Source: Gammaproteobacteria bacterium (GTDB taxonomy: Bacteria > Pseudomonadota > Gammaproteobacteria > Nitrosococcales > Methylophagaceae). From it: a stretch of DNA of 53,406 nucleotides. Shown one piece after another: positions 15,725-23,950 of the stretch. Numbering within the stretch: position 1 is the first letter of the stretch; the number at the start of each line of letters is the position of its first letter. The stretch lies in assembly GCA_003645385.1 (NCBI GenBank), contig QNEY01000001.1:1-53406 (forward strand), written 5' to 3'. Made by a program: the position numbers and the translations under genes. The notes below the pieces were generated by a model. That model ran no database searches. It saw only the letters and a list, made by a program, of their open reading frames with translations, and had not been told where the DNA came from.

Positions 15725-17091
15725 TTAAACCAAACGGAAATATTGAGCATATGAATTATCATCAATTTATTAAAACCAAAGAGCGTAACATTCAACCTAG
15801 TGGATTTTCAGATGATGTATCTGGATATGGATTATTTGATTTTCAGGAGCATTTAACTTCGTGGGCATTGGAGCAAGGTAAGTCTGCGATATTTGCAGAT
15901 TGCGGATTAGGCAAAACACCGATGCAACTTGTATGGGCTGATCGTATAGCTAGAAAATTTGGAAAAGTCTTGATCGTATCACCATTAGCAGTATCAGACC
16001 AGACAGTAAGAGAGGCTAAGAAGTTTGGCATTGACGGAGTTAAAAGATCGAAAAATGGAGACACTTACAGAATCACAGTTACTAATTACGAGAGATTGCA
16101 TTATTTTTCACCAGATGAATTTTCAGGGATTGTATGCGATGAATCATCAATCTTGAAAAACTATGCAGGCAAGACTCGTCAAGCGATAACAGATTTTATG
16201 CAGAAAATACCATACAGATTACTATGCACAGCAACTCCAGCACCTAATGATTATATGGAGCTTGGCACTTCATGCGAGGCGTTATCTATCATGCGTAGAG
16301 TTGAAATGTTAGCAATGTATTTTATACATAATAGCGGCAGCACTCAAGCATGGGATTTGAAAGGTCATGCAGCGGATGTGTTTTGGCGGTTCATGGCTTT
16401 ATGGTCTAGGGCGATGCGTAAGCCAAGCGATCTAGGATTTGATGATGGTGATTTTATTCTGCCAGAACTTAAGCATAATCTTATCACAGTTAAAAGTAAG
16501 CCTCTACATGGCGATTTGTTTCCGGTGGAAGCATTGACTCTAAACGATCAAAGGGCTGAACGTAGAAGCACTCTTGATGACAGGTGTAAGGCTGTAGCTG
16601 ATATTGCTAATAGTAATGACGATTCTTTTTTGGCATGGTGTTCTTTGAATGCAGAATCCGATTGTTTGACAAAATATATAAATGGTGCCGTATCAGTTAG
16701 TGGGTCTGATTCAGACGATGAAAAAGAACGTAAGATGATGGAATTTTCAGATGGCACTATCAGATGTCTTGTCACAAAACCAAAAATCTCTGGATTCGGT
16801 TTAAATTGGCAACATTGTAATCAGATGAGTTTCTTCCCATCTCACTCGCATGAGCAATATTATCAAGCCGTTCGTAGATGTTGGCGGTTTGGACAGGAAA
16901 ACGATGTAACAGTTAATATTGTTACTTCCGAAGGTGAGATAGCAGTTCTTGAAAACATGCGAAGAAAAGAAGTAGCAGCCAATGCAATGTTTGATTCGAT
17001 AATTAAACATATGACAAACGCTATTAAAAATATTGATAACACTTACAAACCAAATAGAAAAATGGAGATACCGGCATGGCTAAATGTATGA
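15721..17091 (+). CDS. SNF2-like superfamily 2 helicase (456 aa)
   Basis: Helicase motifs in order: GLFDFQEHLTSWALEQGKSA (Q-like motif), Walker A DCGLGKTPMQL (60-70), Walker B CDESS (139-143, the DEAx variant), motif III LLCTATPAPND, motif V ISGFGLNWQHCNQM, and motif VI YYQAVRRCWRFGQ. This is the phage SNF2 family, with DNA-stimulated ATPase activity that moves along duplex DNA. Its 3' end overlaps the methyltransferase start by 16 nt, so the two are likely made together. Helicase plus methyltransferase pairs in phages may remodel or modify DNA during replication or counter host defences; that is inferred. Confidence 0.88.
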   Translation: MIKPNGNIEHMNYHQFIKTKERNIQPSGFSDDVSGYGLFDFQEHLTSWALEQGKSAIFADCGLGKTPMQLVWADRIARKFGKVLIVSPLAVSDQTVREAKKFGIDGVKRSKNGDTYRITVTNYERLHYFSPDEFSGIVCDESSILKNYAGKTRQAITDFMQKIPYRLLCTATPAPNDYMELGTSCEALSIMRRVEMLAMYFIHNSGSTQAWDLKGHAADVFWRFMALWSRAMRKPSDLGFDDGDFILPELKHNLITVKSKPLHGDLFPVEALTLNDQRAERRSTLDDRCKAVADIANSNDDSFLAWCSLNAESDCLTKYINGAVSVSGSDSDDEKERKMMEFSDGTIRCLVTKPKISGFGLNWQHCNQMSFFPSHSHEQYYQAVRRCWRFGQENDVTVNIVTSEGEIAVLENMRRKEVAANAMFDSIIKHMTNAIKNIDNTYKPNRKMEIPAWLNV

Positions 17092-18008
17092 ACCAAGTAA
17101 TTACAGATCAATATTCGTGTTATCATGGAGATTGTGTAGAATTAATTAAAAACATACCTGATGATTGCATTGGATTATCTGTGTTTTCTCCACCATTTGC
17201 AGAGCTATATGCTTATAGTGATAGTCCGAGAGACATGGGGAACAGTAAAAGTTATGATGAGTTCTTCCAGCAATTTTCATATCTCATTTCAGAGTTAAAT
17301 CGAGTTACGATGCCTGGCAGGATAGTTGCAGTTCATTGCATAGATATTCCGGCTATGAAAGAGCGAGACGGATATATTGGTCTAAAGGATTTTCCAGGTG
17401 ACATAATTAGAGCTTTTCAGAAATGCGGATTTATTTATCACTCAAGACATGCGATATGGAAAGACCCGTTGACAGAAGCGACTAGAACAAAGGCACTTGG
17501 ACTGATGCACAAGCAGCTATGCAAAGATTCTGCTATGTGCAGATCAGGATTGCCTGATTACGTGTTGGCATTTCGTAAAAAAGGTGACAATGCCATTCCT
17601 ATTGAAAAGCAGCATGGATTCACAGAATATCATGGCTCAAACATAATCACAGGCGAAGGTGTTAAACGAAGTCATAATATTTGGCGGTCTTATGCTAGTC
17701 CTGTGTGGATGGATATCCGCCAATCTAATACTTTGAACAAGAAAAATGCTAGAATTGAAAAAGACCAGAAACACATATGCCCATTGCAGCTAGATGTCAT
17801 TGAGCGAGTTGTGTCTTTATGGTCAGTTGAAGGTGACATCGTATTGACTCCATTTGGTGGCATTGGTTCAGAATCTTATGTCGCCATAAAGAACAATCGC
17901 AGGTCAATTTTATTTGAACTTAAAGAATCCTATTATGAGCAGGCGGTTATCAATTGTAATAACGCTGCAAATATTAAATATTCAGAAACCAATGATATGT
18001 TTTTATAG
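17076..18008 (+). CDS. DNA N4/N6 methyltransferase, beta-type motif order (310 aa)
   Basis: SVFSPPF (motif IV, residues 36-41; catalytic SPPF, the form common in N4-cytosine enzymes but also found in N6-adenine ones) comes first. LTPFGGIGSESYVAIKNNRR (motif I, the SAM-binding FxGxG-like loop) comes near residue 265. This order is that of the beta class (PF01555). Between them lies a 200-residue target-recognition and helical region. ATG 17076 follows TGGAGA within the helicase gene. It probably methylates a specific sequence in phage DNA; the base cannot be decided from the motif alone. Confidence 0.88.
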   Translation: MAKCMNQVITDQYSCYHGDCVELIKNIPDDCIGLSVFSPPFAELYAYSDSPRDMGNSKSYDEFFQQFSYLISELNRVTMPGRIVAVHCIDIPAMKERDGYIGLKDFPGDIIRAFQKCGFIYHSRHAIWKDPLTEATRTKALGLMHKQLCKDSAMCRSGLPDYVLAFRKKGDNAIPIEKQHGFTEYHGSNIITGEGVKRSHNIWRSYASPVWMDIRQSNTLNKKNARIEKDQKHICPLQLDVIERVVSLWSVEGDIVLTPFGGIGSESYVAIKNNRRSILFELKESYYEQAVINCNNAANIKYSETNDMFL

Positions 18009-18030
18009 AAGTTATATAAAAGGAAACATA

Positions 18031-18255
18031 ATGCTTAAAGAAAAATATTGTGACAGGTGCAAGAAGTTAAGAATGTTCCATGAAAAATATGGATGCTTGA
18101 AATGTGGAATAATACAACCTTGCAGAAATTGCAAAGAAGATTTCAGAAGCATCCAAGGGCAATTGACTTGTCAGAACTGCAAAGATGGAAACAAAAGAAA
18201 ACATGGTAATGTCAGAAGAATGAAAATGACCAACTTCAGACGGGAAACTTATTAG
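18031..18255 (+). CDS. Multi-CxxC zinc-ribbon protein (74 aa)
   Basis: Four CxxC units in 50 residues (CDRC, CLKC, CRNC, CQNC) give two zinc ribbons, with a strongly basic C-terminus (GNKRKHGNVRRMKM). ATG 18031 follows AAAGGAAA; longer upstream in-frame starts lie inside the methyltransferase gene and lack a site. Binding DNA or RNA, or bridging proteins, is likely; function unknown. Confidence 0.7.
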   Translation: MLKEKYCDRCKKLRMFHEKYGCLKCGIIQPCRNCKEDFRSIQGQLTCQNCKDGNKRKHGNVRRMKMTNFRRETY

Positions 18256-18266
18256 GGGAATTAATT

Positions 18267-18461
18267 ATGGCAATATCTGGGATCGAAGGGCTTCCGACCA
18301 GACCACATCCGATTGTCAGCAGAGTCACACAAAAACCTGCTGAACCCAAAAGAGCATCACTTGAACAAACGATCAAAGGTGGACCAAGACACAATCCACC
18401 AATGCCAACAGTCGGCAGCCTTGAAAAGTGTATCGGACAATCAATTGACATTCTAGCTTGA
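18267..18461 (+). CDS. Small proline-rich protein (64 aa)
   Basis: ATG 18267 follows AGGGGAA. The peptide is rich in proline, glycine and basic residues with little predicted secondary structure (GLPTRPHPIVSRV, GGPRHNPPMPT). It may be a flexible peptide that binds a partner. No family is recognised; its reading is supported by the ribosome binding site and its place in a row of small genes. Confidence 0.45.
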   Translation: MAISGIEGLPTRPHPIVSRVTQKPAEPKRASLEQTIKGGPRHNPPMPTVGSLEKCIGQSIDILA

Positions 18462-18472
18462 AAGGAAATAAA

Positions 18473-18676
18473 ATGGGTGATGAACATTTGATCATGGCAA
18501 TCAACAATTTGACAAAAGCAGTTTGTGAATTTGCTGAACTTTACAGATCAGTCCACACTGTGCCAGAAGATGATCCTGATGCTCCGTCATGTTTAATTTG
18601 CAATGACACAGGAATATACATGGCTAAAATTGGTGAAACAAATTACCAAAAGAAATGTCATAACTGCAACAAATAG
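18473..18676 (+). CDS. Small CxxC protein (67 aa)
   Basis: ATG 18473 follows AAAGGAAA. CLICNDTG and, 25 residues later, CHNCNK form a zinc-binding pair resembling the CxxCxGxG-type or rubredoxin-like knuckles. The first half is helical and acidic. Function unknown. Confidence 0.55.
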   Translation: MGDEHLIMAINNLTKAVCEFAELYRSVHTVPEDDPDAPSCLICNDTGIYMAKIGETNYQKKCHNCNK

Positions 18677-18686
18677 AAAGAAGATT

Positions 18687-18884
18687 ATGATTGACACATT
18701 CAGAATCAAGCAGCAATTAATAGGCGGACCGCTTGATGGATCTGAAGTCAATGTTGCTGATTACAAAATACTTGCAATCCCGATGGTGACACAATTGAAA
18801 AATGGATCGATGCACTTCACATATTGCTTGTATGAAAAGAAAGATGGTGCTTTGCATTATATCGAAACTATGAAAGGGAAGTAA
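18687..18884 (+). CDS. Hypothetical protein (65 aa)
   Basis: ATG 18687 follows GAAAGAAG. LIGGPLDGSEVNVADYKI and HFTYCLYEKKDGALHYIETM give a short beta-rich fold; GGPLDG followed by a Y-containing strand is a pattern often seen in small phage and plasmid proteins of unknown function. Its stop overlaps the next start (TAATG). Confidence 0.6.
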   Translation: MIDTFRIKQQLIGGPLDGSEVNVADYKILAIPMVTQLKNGSMHFTYCLYEKKDGALHYIETMKGK

Positions 18885-19048
18885 TGACTATACCAGAAGA
18901 TGAAATCCCACAATTTCAATGGGATGAAATGGAAATGAGATTGGCAGAATCAAAAGAAGAAAATGATCTGCTGAAAGTTGAAAATGCAAACTTGAGAAAG
19001 CAACTTAAAATTGCAATTGAAGAAAACAAATCACTGAAAGGGAAGTAA
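18884..19048 (+). CDS. Short coiled-coil peptide (54 aa)
   Basis: ATG 18884 overlaps the upstream stop (TAATG) and the upstream sequence GAAAGGGAAG serves as ribosome binding site. The product is acidic and then heptad-like, with leucines in LLKVENANLRKQLKIAIEEN, a leucine-zipper-like helix. It is short, but overlap, direction and codon structure support it. A dimerising partner for a neighbour is possible. Confidence 0.5.
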   Translation: MTIPEDEIPQFQWDEMEMRLAESKEENDLLKVENANLRKQLKIAIEENKSLKGK

Positions 19049-19050
19049 TT

Positions 19051-19431
19051 ATGGCAAAGAAAACAAAAGCTGATCTGCTTCATCAAATTGTTAATCTTGA
19101 AAAAGAACGCAGCAAATCAAAAAAGAATTGGGATAACTTAAACGATCTGTCTAACAGGCAAGAAAAGAAAATTGCAGAACTTGAAAATAAACTTGAAAAA
19201 TCAGCCATTGAATTTATCGACAAAGAAAAAGAATTGTTAAATGAGAAAAGGCTTAGTAAATATTGGACAAATGAATACAATAAAGTCAGATTTGACCATG
19301 CTGATTTGTTCAAAAAGAATGAAGCACTTGCAGAAAAACTTGCAAAAGCATATCAATTCAAAATGAAATACGAAGTAATAAAGGAAGTCCATCTGTCAAT
19401 AATGACTGGTCTTGTAAAGTCATCTTCATAA
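19051..19431 (+). CDS. Coiled-coil protein (126 aa), last gene of the left arm
   Basis: ATG 19051 follows AAAGGGAAG. Nearly the whole protein is lysine/glutamate-rich helix with heptad-like leucines, consistent with a long coiled coil. There is no membrane segment or enzyme motif. It ends 5 nt before the convergent hairpin. Function unknown. Confidence 0.6.
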   Translation: MAKKTKADLLHQIVNLEKERSKSKKNWDNLNDLSNRQEKKIAELENKLEKSAIEFIDKEKELLNEKRLSKYWTNEYNKVRFDHADLFKKNEALAEKLAKAYQFKMKYEVIKEVHLSIMTGLVKSSS

Positions 19432-19435
19432 CAAC

Positions 19436-19506
19436 AATTGGGTGCAGCTGTCAACGTGATCACCGGAGGGTAAAAATCACATTTTCAACTGACACCCAAT
19501 TTTCTT
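19436..19506. terminator. Convergent hairpin between the two arms
   Basis: AATTGGGTG (19436-19444) pairs perfectly with CACCCAATT (19493-19501), and an inner GTGAT/ATCAC stem (19456-19460 with 19476-19480) lies in the long loop. On the + strand the stem is followed by TTTCTTT, a short T-rich tract, suiting termination of the left arm. On the - strand the stem is followed by GTTGTT only. It most likely stops transcription from the left arm, and partly that from the right. An extended loop with its own hairpin is unusual for a simple terminator. Confidence 0.6.
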
Positions 19507-20522
19507 TAATCTGCAATATCCTCAATTTCATCATTCAAAGCAAACTGATCAACGGGAGAATTTGGATCAACTGGTGCTGCTGGAATTGTTAAGTCAGCAC
19601 GAGTTCCTTTGGTCAGATCAGCAGCAACTGCTTGGACTGTCACATACAAAGTGTTAGTGTCTTGCGGAATCAATTTGTTGTATTGCCTTGGTGTGTCTGG
19701 AATCAAAACATAATCTGGATCGCCAGTGATCACGGGAGTTCCTGAAGTGTCATACCAAATATAAAATCTCCAAGGATCAGTATCACCAAACGCTTTTTTC
19801 CAAGTGAAAAAGAATCTTGCATATGTTGACAGATAAGCATAAGTCAAATTAATCAGATCAGGTGGAGCTGTCGGTTCCGCTGCACCTGATGATATTTCAA
19901 CTCTGAATTTATTGAATGCAATTTCATCTTTCCACAGATAACCCTGCAAGACAAATTCAATGTCATATTCACCATCTGCAAGCGTGATATTTGTAAGCTG
20001 CAAATCATCACGCAATGCAAAGCCCAGATATGTTCTGACAAGTGAAGTTGTGTCTGTTGCATAGATGTGATAGCCAGATTCATAATAATGCTTTCTTGAC
20101 GCCCTCAGAACGCTTTTGACAGTTGCCAGTATAGCGTGTGAAGAACGAAAAACTGATTTCTGTGTTGTATGATAAGCATGAGCAGCACGAAGCACGCTGG
20201 ACACTTTCTGAATAATGCTATGTTCTGGCTTCAATACTGACTTAACCCTTGTTATATCACTATGTTCTGTTGATAGAATTGACTTAATATGAGTTATAAC
20301 AGAGTGTTCAGCATGAAGGATTGATTTCCCCCAGCCTCGTGTTTCAGCTTCAATCAGATGTGCAGTTGACAGAACACTTCTAGGCTGCTTGTCATAAGCT
20401 CTGGTTGCTCGTAGGATTGACGTTGACCGTTCTGTTGGTATATCGAGTAGCCCAAGCGGAACAAACGCTTTATCAGCTGTTTTTATGCGATTAAACAAAC
20501 CCAGTGGAAGTGTGTCAGTCAT
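19506..20522 (-). CDS. Repeat-containing protein at the end of the tail operon (338 aa)
   Basis: Residues about 32-146 hold tandem 14-residue repeats of the form KSVLxxxHxxxxxx, for example KSILHAEHSVITHI, KSILSTEHSDITRV, KSVLKPEHSIIQKV and KSVFRSSHAILATV. The rest (150-338) looks beta-rich with FN3-like patches (DLINLTYAYLSTYARFFFTW). As the last gene of the tail operon, next to a beta-helix protein, a tail-tip, fibre or collar part is likely, but no family is identified. Its ATG overlaps the upstream stop. Confidence 0.6.
   Translation of the reverse strand: MTDTLPLGLFNRIKTADKAFVPLGLLDIPTERSTSILRATRAYDKQPRSVLSTAHLIEAETRGWGKSILHAEHSVITHIKSILSTEHSDITRVKSVLKPEHSIIQKVSSVLRAAHAYHTTQKSVFRSSHAILATVKSVLRASRKHYYESGYHIYATDTTSLVRTYLGFALRDDLQLTNITLADGEYDIEFVLQGYLWKDEIAFNKFRVEISSGAAEPTAPPDLINLTYAYLSTYARFFFTWKKAFGDTDPWRFYIWYDTSGTPVITGDPDYVLIPDTPRQYNKLIPQDTNTLYVTVQAVAADLTKGTRADLTIPAAPVDPNSPVDQFALNDEIEDIAD
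20085..20429 (-). repeat. 42-bp in-frame tandem repeat array (14-residue units)
   Basis: About eight diverged units encode K/R-S-(V/I)-L-x-x-x-H followed by six variable residues. The period is 14 codons for the central six units; the first two units are longer. The DNA has drifted between units while the Lys/Arg, Ser, Leu and His positions remain, so the protein pattern, not the DNA, is under selection. Confidence 0.7.
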
Positions 20523-22144
20523 TATGCAACCTCAGCAAGTGGATCAATGTAAAGATAGCCAGCATTGTCTTGTTTGTTCAATGTGATTCTTAAAGGTGCA
20601 AGACAATCTTGTCCGACTGTGATCGTCATAGTCAGCTTGAATCCTGTCAGTCCAGAATCACCTGTCCAGACAGAAGCATCAGCTGTTAATGCAGCACCGT
20701 CAGGATCACGAGTTGTTTCTTGCTCACGGTTCACATCACCGCCATTATTTAGATAATCAAGTTCAAAGAAAAGTTCATCTTGTGTCGGATCTGCTGTATA
20801 AGATTTCATTGCACCATAAACGGTGATCGTATTGCTGCCAGCTTTCAATGGCAAGATGACAGTTTCCATTCCTTGTGTTCCAATTTCAAGCAGCGGTTCA
20901 ATCAATGGTGCTGTTGCAACATCATTCAGCATTTTGATTGATCCAGAATGTCCACCAGTTCTTGAAACACCTGTCTGCAATTCTGCTTCACCTCTTGACT
21001 GCCAAGTTTTCCAAGCACCTTTGACACCGTTATGATCTGAACTGAAAATGCCTTGATGATCGTCACCAGAAACAGAAGTTGCAGAAGCAAAAACTGCATT
21101 CCTTAAAACAATTCGTGTGTTTTTATCTGTGACAATATCAGCAACGGTATTGCCAGCAGAGAATGAAACATTTTGTGCATAGACATAAGGCAAATAATCC
21201 GTCAACACTTCAATGCCAGCATTCAATCCTGAAACTGTTTGGTTGATTCGTTTGAATGTGCAAATTCCAATTGTTGCATTTGCAGCAATTTTGAATCCAC
21301 CACCAGCAGAGCAATCCATATTTATAACTGCACGCAAATGGGTATCCACATAGAATGCAAAGTTGTCAGTTGAAACTGCTTCACAATCAATCAGTGAAGC
21401 ATCGCTCGGAGTTGTTGCAGCAGTTGCATGAATGCCATATCCAATTGTTCCAACGCCTTTACATCTGACAAGCATGACATCTTCATCAATGTAAATTCCA
21501 GCAGCTTGACCAGCTGTTTTGATTCCTTCACAGTCATATGCAAAAGATCCATCTGAACTTGAACTGAATTTAATACCACCACCGACTGTTGAATTTGATC
21601 GTGCTGTTCCTGTGCATCCAAAAAGTCCCACATTTGCTGCATGAACATAAATTCCACGTCCTTCAGTTGTGCTTGCAGACATATCTGCTTGACCTTCACA
21701 ATACTTTGCAACGATAGAAGCAATAGAAATATAAATGCCCATTGATGTGCCGCCACTTGTCACAGAATTATAACCACGCAATCTGTGATATTCAGCACCA
21801 CCTGATCCGTTCATCTGCATATAATGAGTGTATGAACTTGCAAAAGTTGCTTCTGCATAATCAGCAACATCACCGTCCCATGCTGCTTGTGCTGCTACTG
21901 GTCTAGAAGAATAATGATCATCCCCTGGTTTCGGCCATCCTATATATTTTGTAGCTGCATCATTTAATTGTGTGATACTTGATGTGTATGCTTTTGATGT
22001 TCTTCTAATCCAGACATTATTGCCAGCACCAAAGTTTGTTTTGAATGTATTAAATGCACCAACTCCACCAGGAGCAGGAGCTTGAACATAACTGGTACCA
22101 TCTCCATTATTAGATGCTGACTGATCAACATATTGATTCGCCAT
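20522..22144 (-). CDS. Right-handed beta-helix (pectate-lyase-like) protein (540 aa)
   Basis: The N-terminus (MANQYVDQSASNNGDGTSY) is a common opening for phage structural proteins with a beta-helix. Residues about 110-350 show the repeated short strand/turn pattern (GRGIYVHAANVGLFGCTGTA, GAGIYIDEDVMLVRCKGVG-like) of parallel beta-helices, and the C-terminal 150 residues form a beta-sandwich-like domain. Such proteins are usually tail spikes or tail-associated adhesins or glycan-binding proteins. No catalytic residues are identifiable. Confidence 0.65.
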   Translation of the reverse strand: MANQYVDQSASNNGDGTSYVQAPAPGGVGAFNTFKTNFGAGNNVWIRRTSKAYTSSITQLNDAATKYIGWPKPGDDHYSSRPVAAQAAWDGDVADYAEATFASSYTHYMQMNGSGGAEYHRLRGYNSVTSGGTSMGIYISIASIVAKYCEGQADMSASTTEGRGIYVHAANVGLFGCTGTARSNSTVGGGIKFSSSSDGSFAYDCEGIKTAGQAAGIYIDEDVMLVRCKGVGTIGYGIHATAATTPSDASLIDCEAVSTDNFAFYVDTHLRAVINMDCSAGGGFKIAANATIGICTFKRINQTVSGLNAGIEVLTDYLPYVYAQNVSFSAGNTVADIVTDKNTRIVLRNAVFASATSVSGDDHQGIFSSDHNGVKGAWKTWQSRGEAELQTGVSRTGGHSGSIKMLNDVATAPLIEPLLEIGTQGMETVILPLKAGSNTITVYGAMKSYTADPTQDELFFELDYLNNGGDVNREQETTRDPDGAALTADASVWTGDSGLTGFKLTMTITVGQDCLAPLRITLNKQDNAGYLYIDPLAEVA

Positions 22145-22147
22145 TGT

Positions 22148-23389
22148 TTAGCTCCATTCAACTGTTATGTCATTGGCGAAATTATCACGGGAATAAACAC
22201 CTTCAACCACAGTTTCACGTATCCAGATCCCGTATATATCTGTGTCTGCTAAAGCTCCGATCTGCAAAGCATCGTCATAGGTATCAGGTGCAGAGAAAGC
22301 AACAGCACCGGGAGTTGTTTCTTCGGTTGCTGGATTTTCAAACTGCAATGTGCTTGGTGCATCAAGACCAAGATCCATTTCAGGCAACACTTCAACTGTG
22401 TCACCAATATCCCATGCTTGTGCAGTGAAATCACGAAGTCCACCAGTTGCGTCTGCTGAATAGCAAGTGTTTCCACTTCTGAAAAAGACATATCGACAAT
22501 CATCTTTTGTGACGTTTTTAATCCAGAATGATCTTTCAGGGAATGAACTTCCATCAGTCAAATCAAAATTATCTGCTGCAATTGTTACAGCATCAACTAA
22601 GGTTGTTTGAACTCCGTCACCTTCAGCTGCTTTGATGTAAGCTCTGACATCGTTCATAGTGTCAGCACCATCTTCATTTTTAACTACAACAAGATGGAAT
22701 CTTTCTTTGCCACTGCCAGCAGTTTCATATCCTTCAAAGTCTGGGATCACTTCACCAACTGGATTTGTTAATGCAAGAACGTCATTCTGATCACTTCCCG
22801 GTAAACTTGCATAGGTCACTGTGACAATCAAGAACTTTTCTCTGCTTGCAGAAAACAGTTCATAAACTCCATCGCCAGCTGAAACGTCAACGAGTTCACC
22901 ATCACCAGAATCTCCCGGTGCTTTCCACGATAAACTATCATCTGACAGATCATAATACAGTGTGCCAGATCCGACTTCGTTTGCAAAGCCAGCATTGTTG
23001 ATGACAACGCCTGTGACGTTTGTTGGAGTTGTTATGTCCATGCCGGGAATTTCATCCGTTGTTCTCCAGTTACCACCAAAGAACAGTTTGAATGTGTCTG
23101 TCACAGCAGGAGTTGCTGGAAGAACTTTTGCAAGCTGAAGTTCATCATCAACTGCAACAAAGTCTTTGACATGAAAATATATTCCACGCAAAGCAGCTGT
23201 AGTTGTGTTTGCTTCAAATCTTCCAATTGCTCCATTCCAAGCATCATCTGCTTGTGTTAATGCAGCACATTGAATTGCCAGTGTGCTATTTGTTCCGTCA
23301 CTTGTAAGAACAGCAGATGCTTGACCGTCTGCTGAATTAATCTTCAAAGGATAATACCACTTCAATTTGTCTGCTGTTGGAATTGCCAT
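22148..23389 (-). CDS. Putative tail or structural protein (413 aa)
   Basis: A beta-rich, acidic protein starting MAIPTADKLKWYYPLKINS. Several Ala/Gly-rich strand pairs and low-charge turns suggest a virion beta-sandwich protein. I do not recognise a family. Position next to the beta-helix and fibre-like genes and co-linear spacing (12 nt to the upstream gene) support a tail surface role. The start follows AGGAGAATTATAAA. Confidence 0.55.
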   Translation of the reverse strand: MAIPTADKLKWYYPLKINSADGQASAVLTSDGTNSTLAIQCAALTQADDAWNGAIGRFEANTTTAALRGIYFHVKDFVAVDDELQLAKVLPATPAVTDTFKLFFGGNWRTTDEIPGMDITTPTNVTGVVINNAGFANEVGSGTLYYDLSDDSLSWKAPGDSGDGELVDVSAGDGVYELFSASREKFLIVTVTYASLPGSDQNDVLALTNPVGEVIPDFEGYETAGSGKERFHLVVVKNEDGADTMNDVRAYIKAAEGDGVQTTLVDAVTIAADNFDLTDGSSFPERSFWIKNVTKDDCRYVFFRSGNTCYSADATGGLRDFTAQAWDIGDTVEVLPEMDLGLDAPSTLQFENPATEETTPGAVAFSAPDTYDDALQIGALADTDIYGIWIRETVVEGVYSRDNFANDITVEWS

Positions 23390-23401
23390 TTTATAATTCT
23401 C

Positions 23402-23947
23402 CTATATCGAAATTGTTAAAGTTAAATTCGGTGATGTTCCTGACAAACTTGCATCAGTTGGAATTGGCGGCAATCCTTCGATGAAAAACGACCAAGCATC
23501 ACCAGCACTTTCTTTTCCTTCATTTGTCACTGCTTCAATATTAAATATTCCTTGATAGCCGTCATCATCAATCAAATTTTTTGCTGACTGTGCTTTGAAC
23601 AATGGAAGTTCATCGTCAGCATCATGTGATTGAATCCAAATATCATCAAGATAGATTCTGTAAAAGTTTGCAGTTGTGATTGATGACCAATAAAACCACG
23701 GTCTACGGATTAGCGGAAGATACTTTGAATTGACAACTTCATCTTCATTTGCTTCATGGATTTCAATTGCATACAGATTAGCAAGATTGACAATCACAGT
23801 TCTTGCTGTTACGTCACCAAATTGCAGCGGTCCAAATATTGATAATCCGTTCAAGAAAACATAAGCAACTTTACCAACAGATCCATTCCATGCAATTTCT
23901 GCAATTCGATCATTCAATATTGTTAAGTCATAAGTATCAATAATCAT
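23402..23947 (-). CDS. Putative tail protein with FN3-like fold (181 aa)
   Basis: The pattern FYWSSITTANFYRIYLDDIW followed by DGYQGIFNIEAVTNEGKESA resembles fibronectin-III strands, and the C-terminus is proline/serine-rich. Its start is 4 nt from the upstream stop. A tail-tip or fibre role is inferred from fold and neighbours; no family name is certain. Confidence 0.5.
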   Translation of the reverse strand: MIIDTYDLTILNDRIAEIAWNGSVGKVAYVFLNGLSIFGPLQFGDVTARTVIVNLANLYAIEIHEANEDEVVNSKYLPLIRRPWFYWSSITTANFYRIYLDDIWIQSHDADDELPLFKAQSAKNLIDDDGYQGIFNIEAVTNEGKESAGDAWSFFIEGLPPIPTDASLSGTSPNLTLTISI

Positions 23948-23950
23948 TAT

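Noticed and set aside
15721..18008. A DISARM- or BREX-like defence system from the helicase and methyltransferase pair
   Set aside because: The other required genes (PLD, DUF1998, phosphatase, protease) are absent; the pair is common in phages as such.
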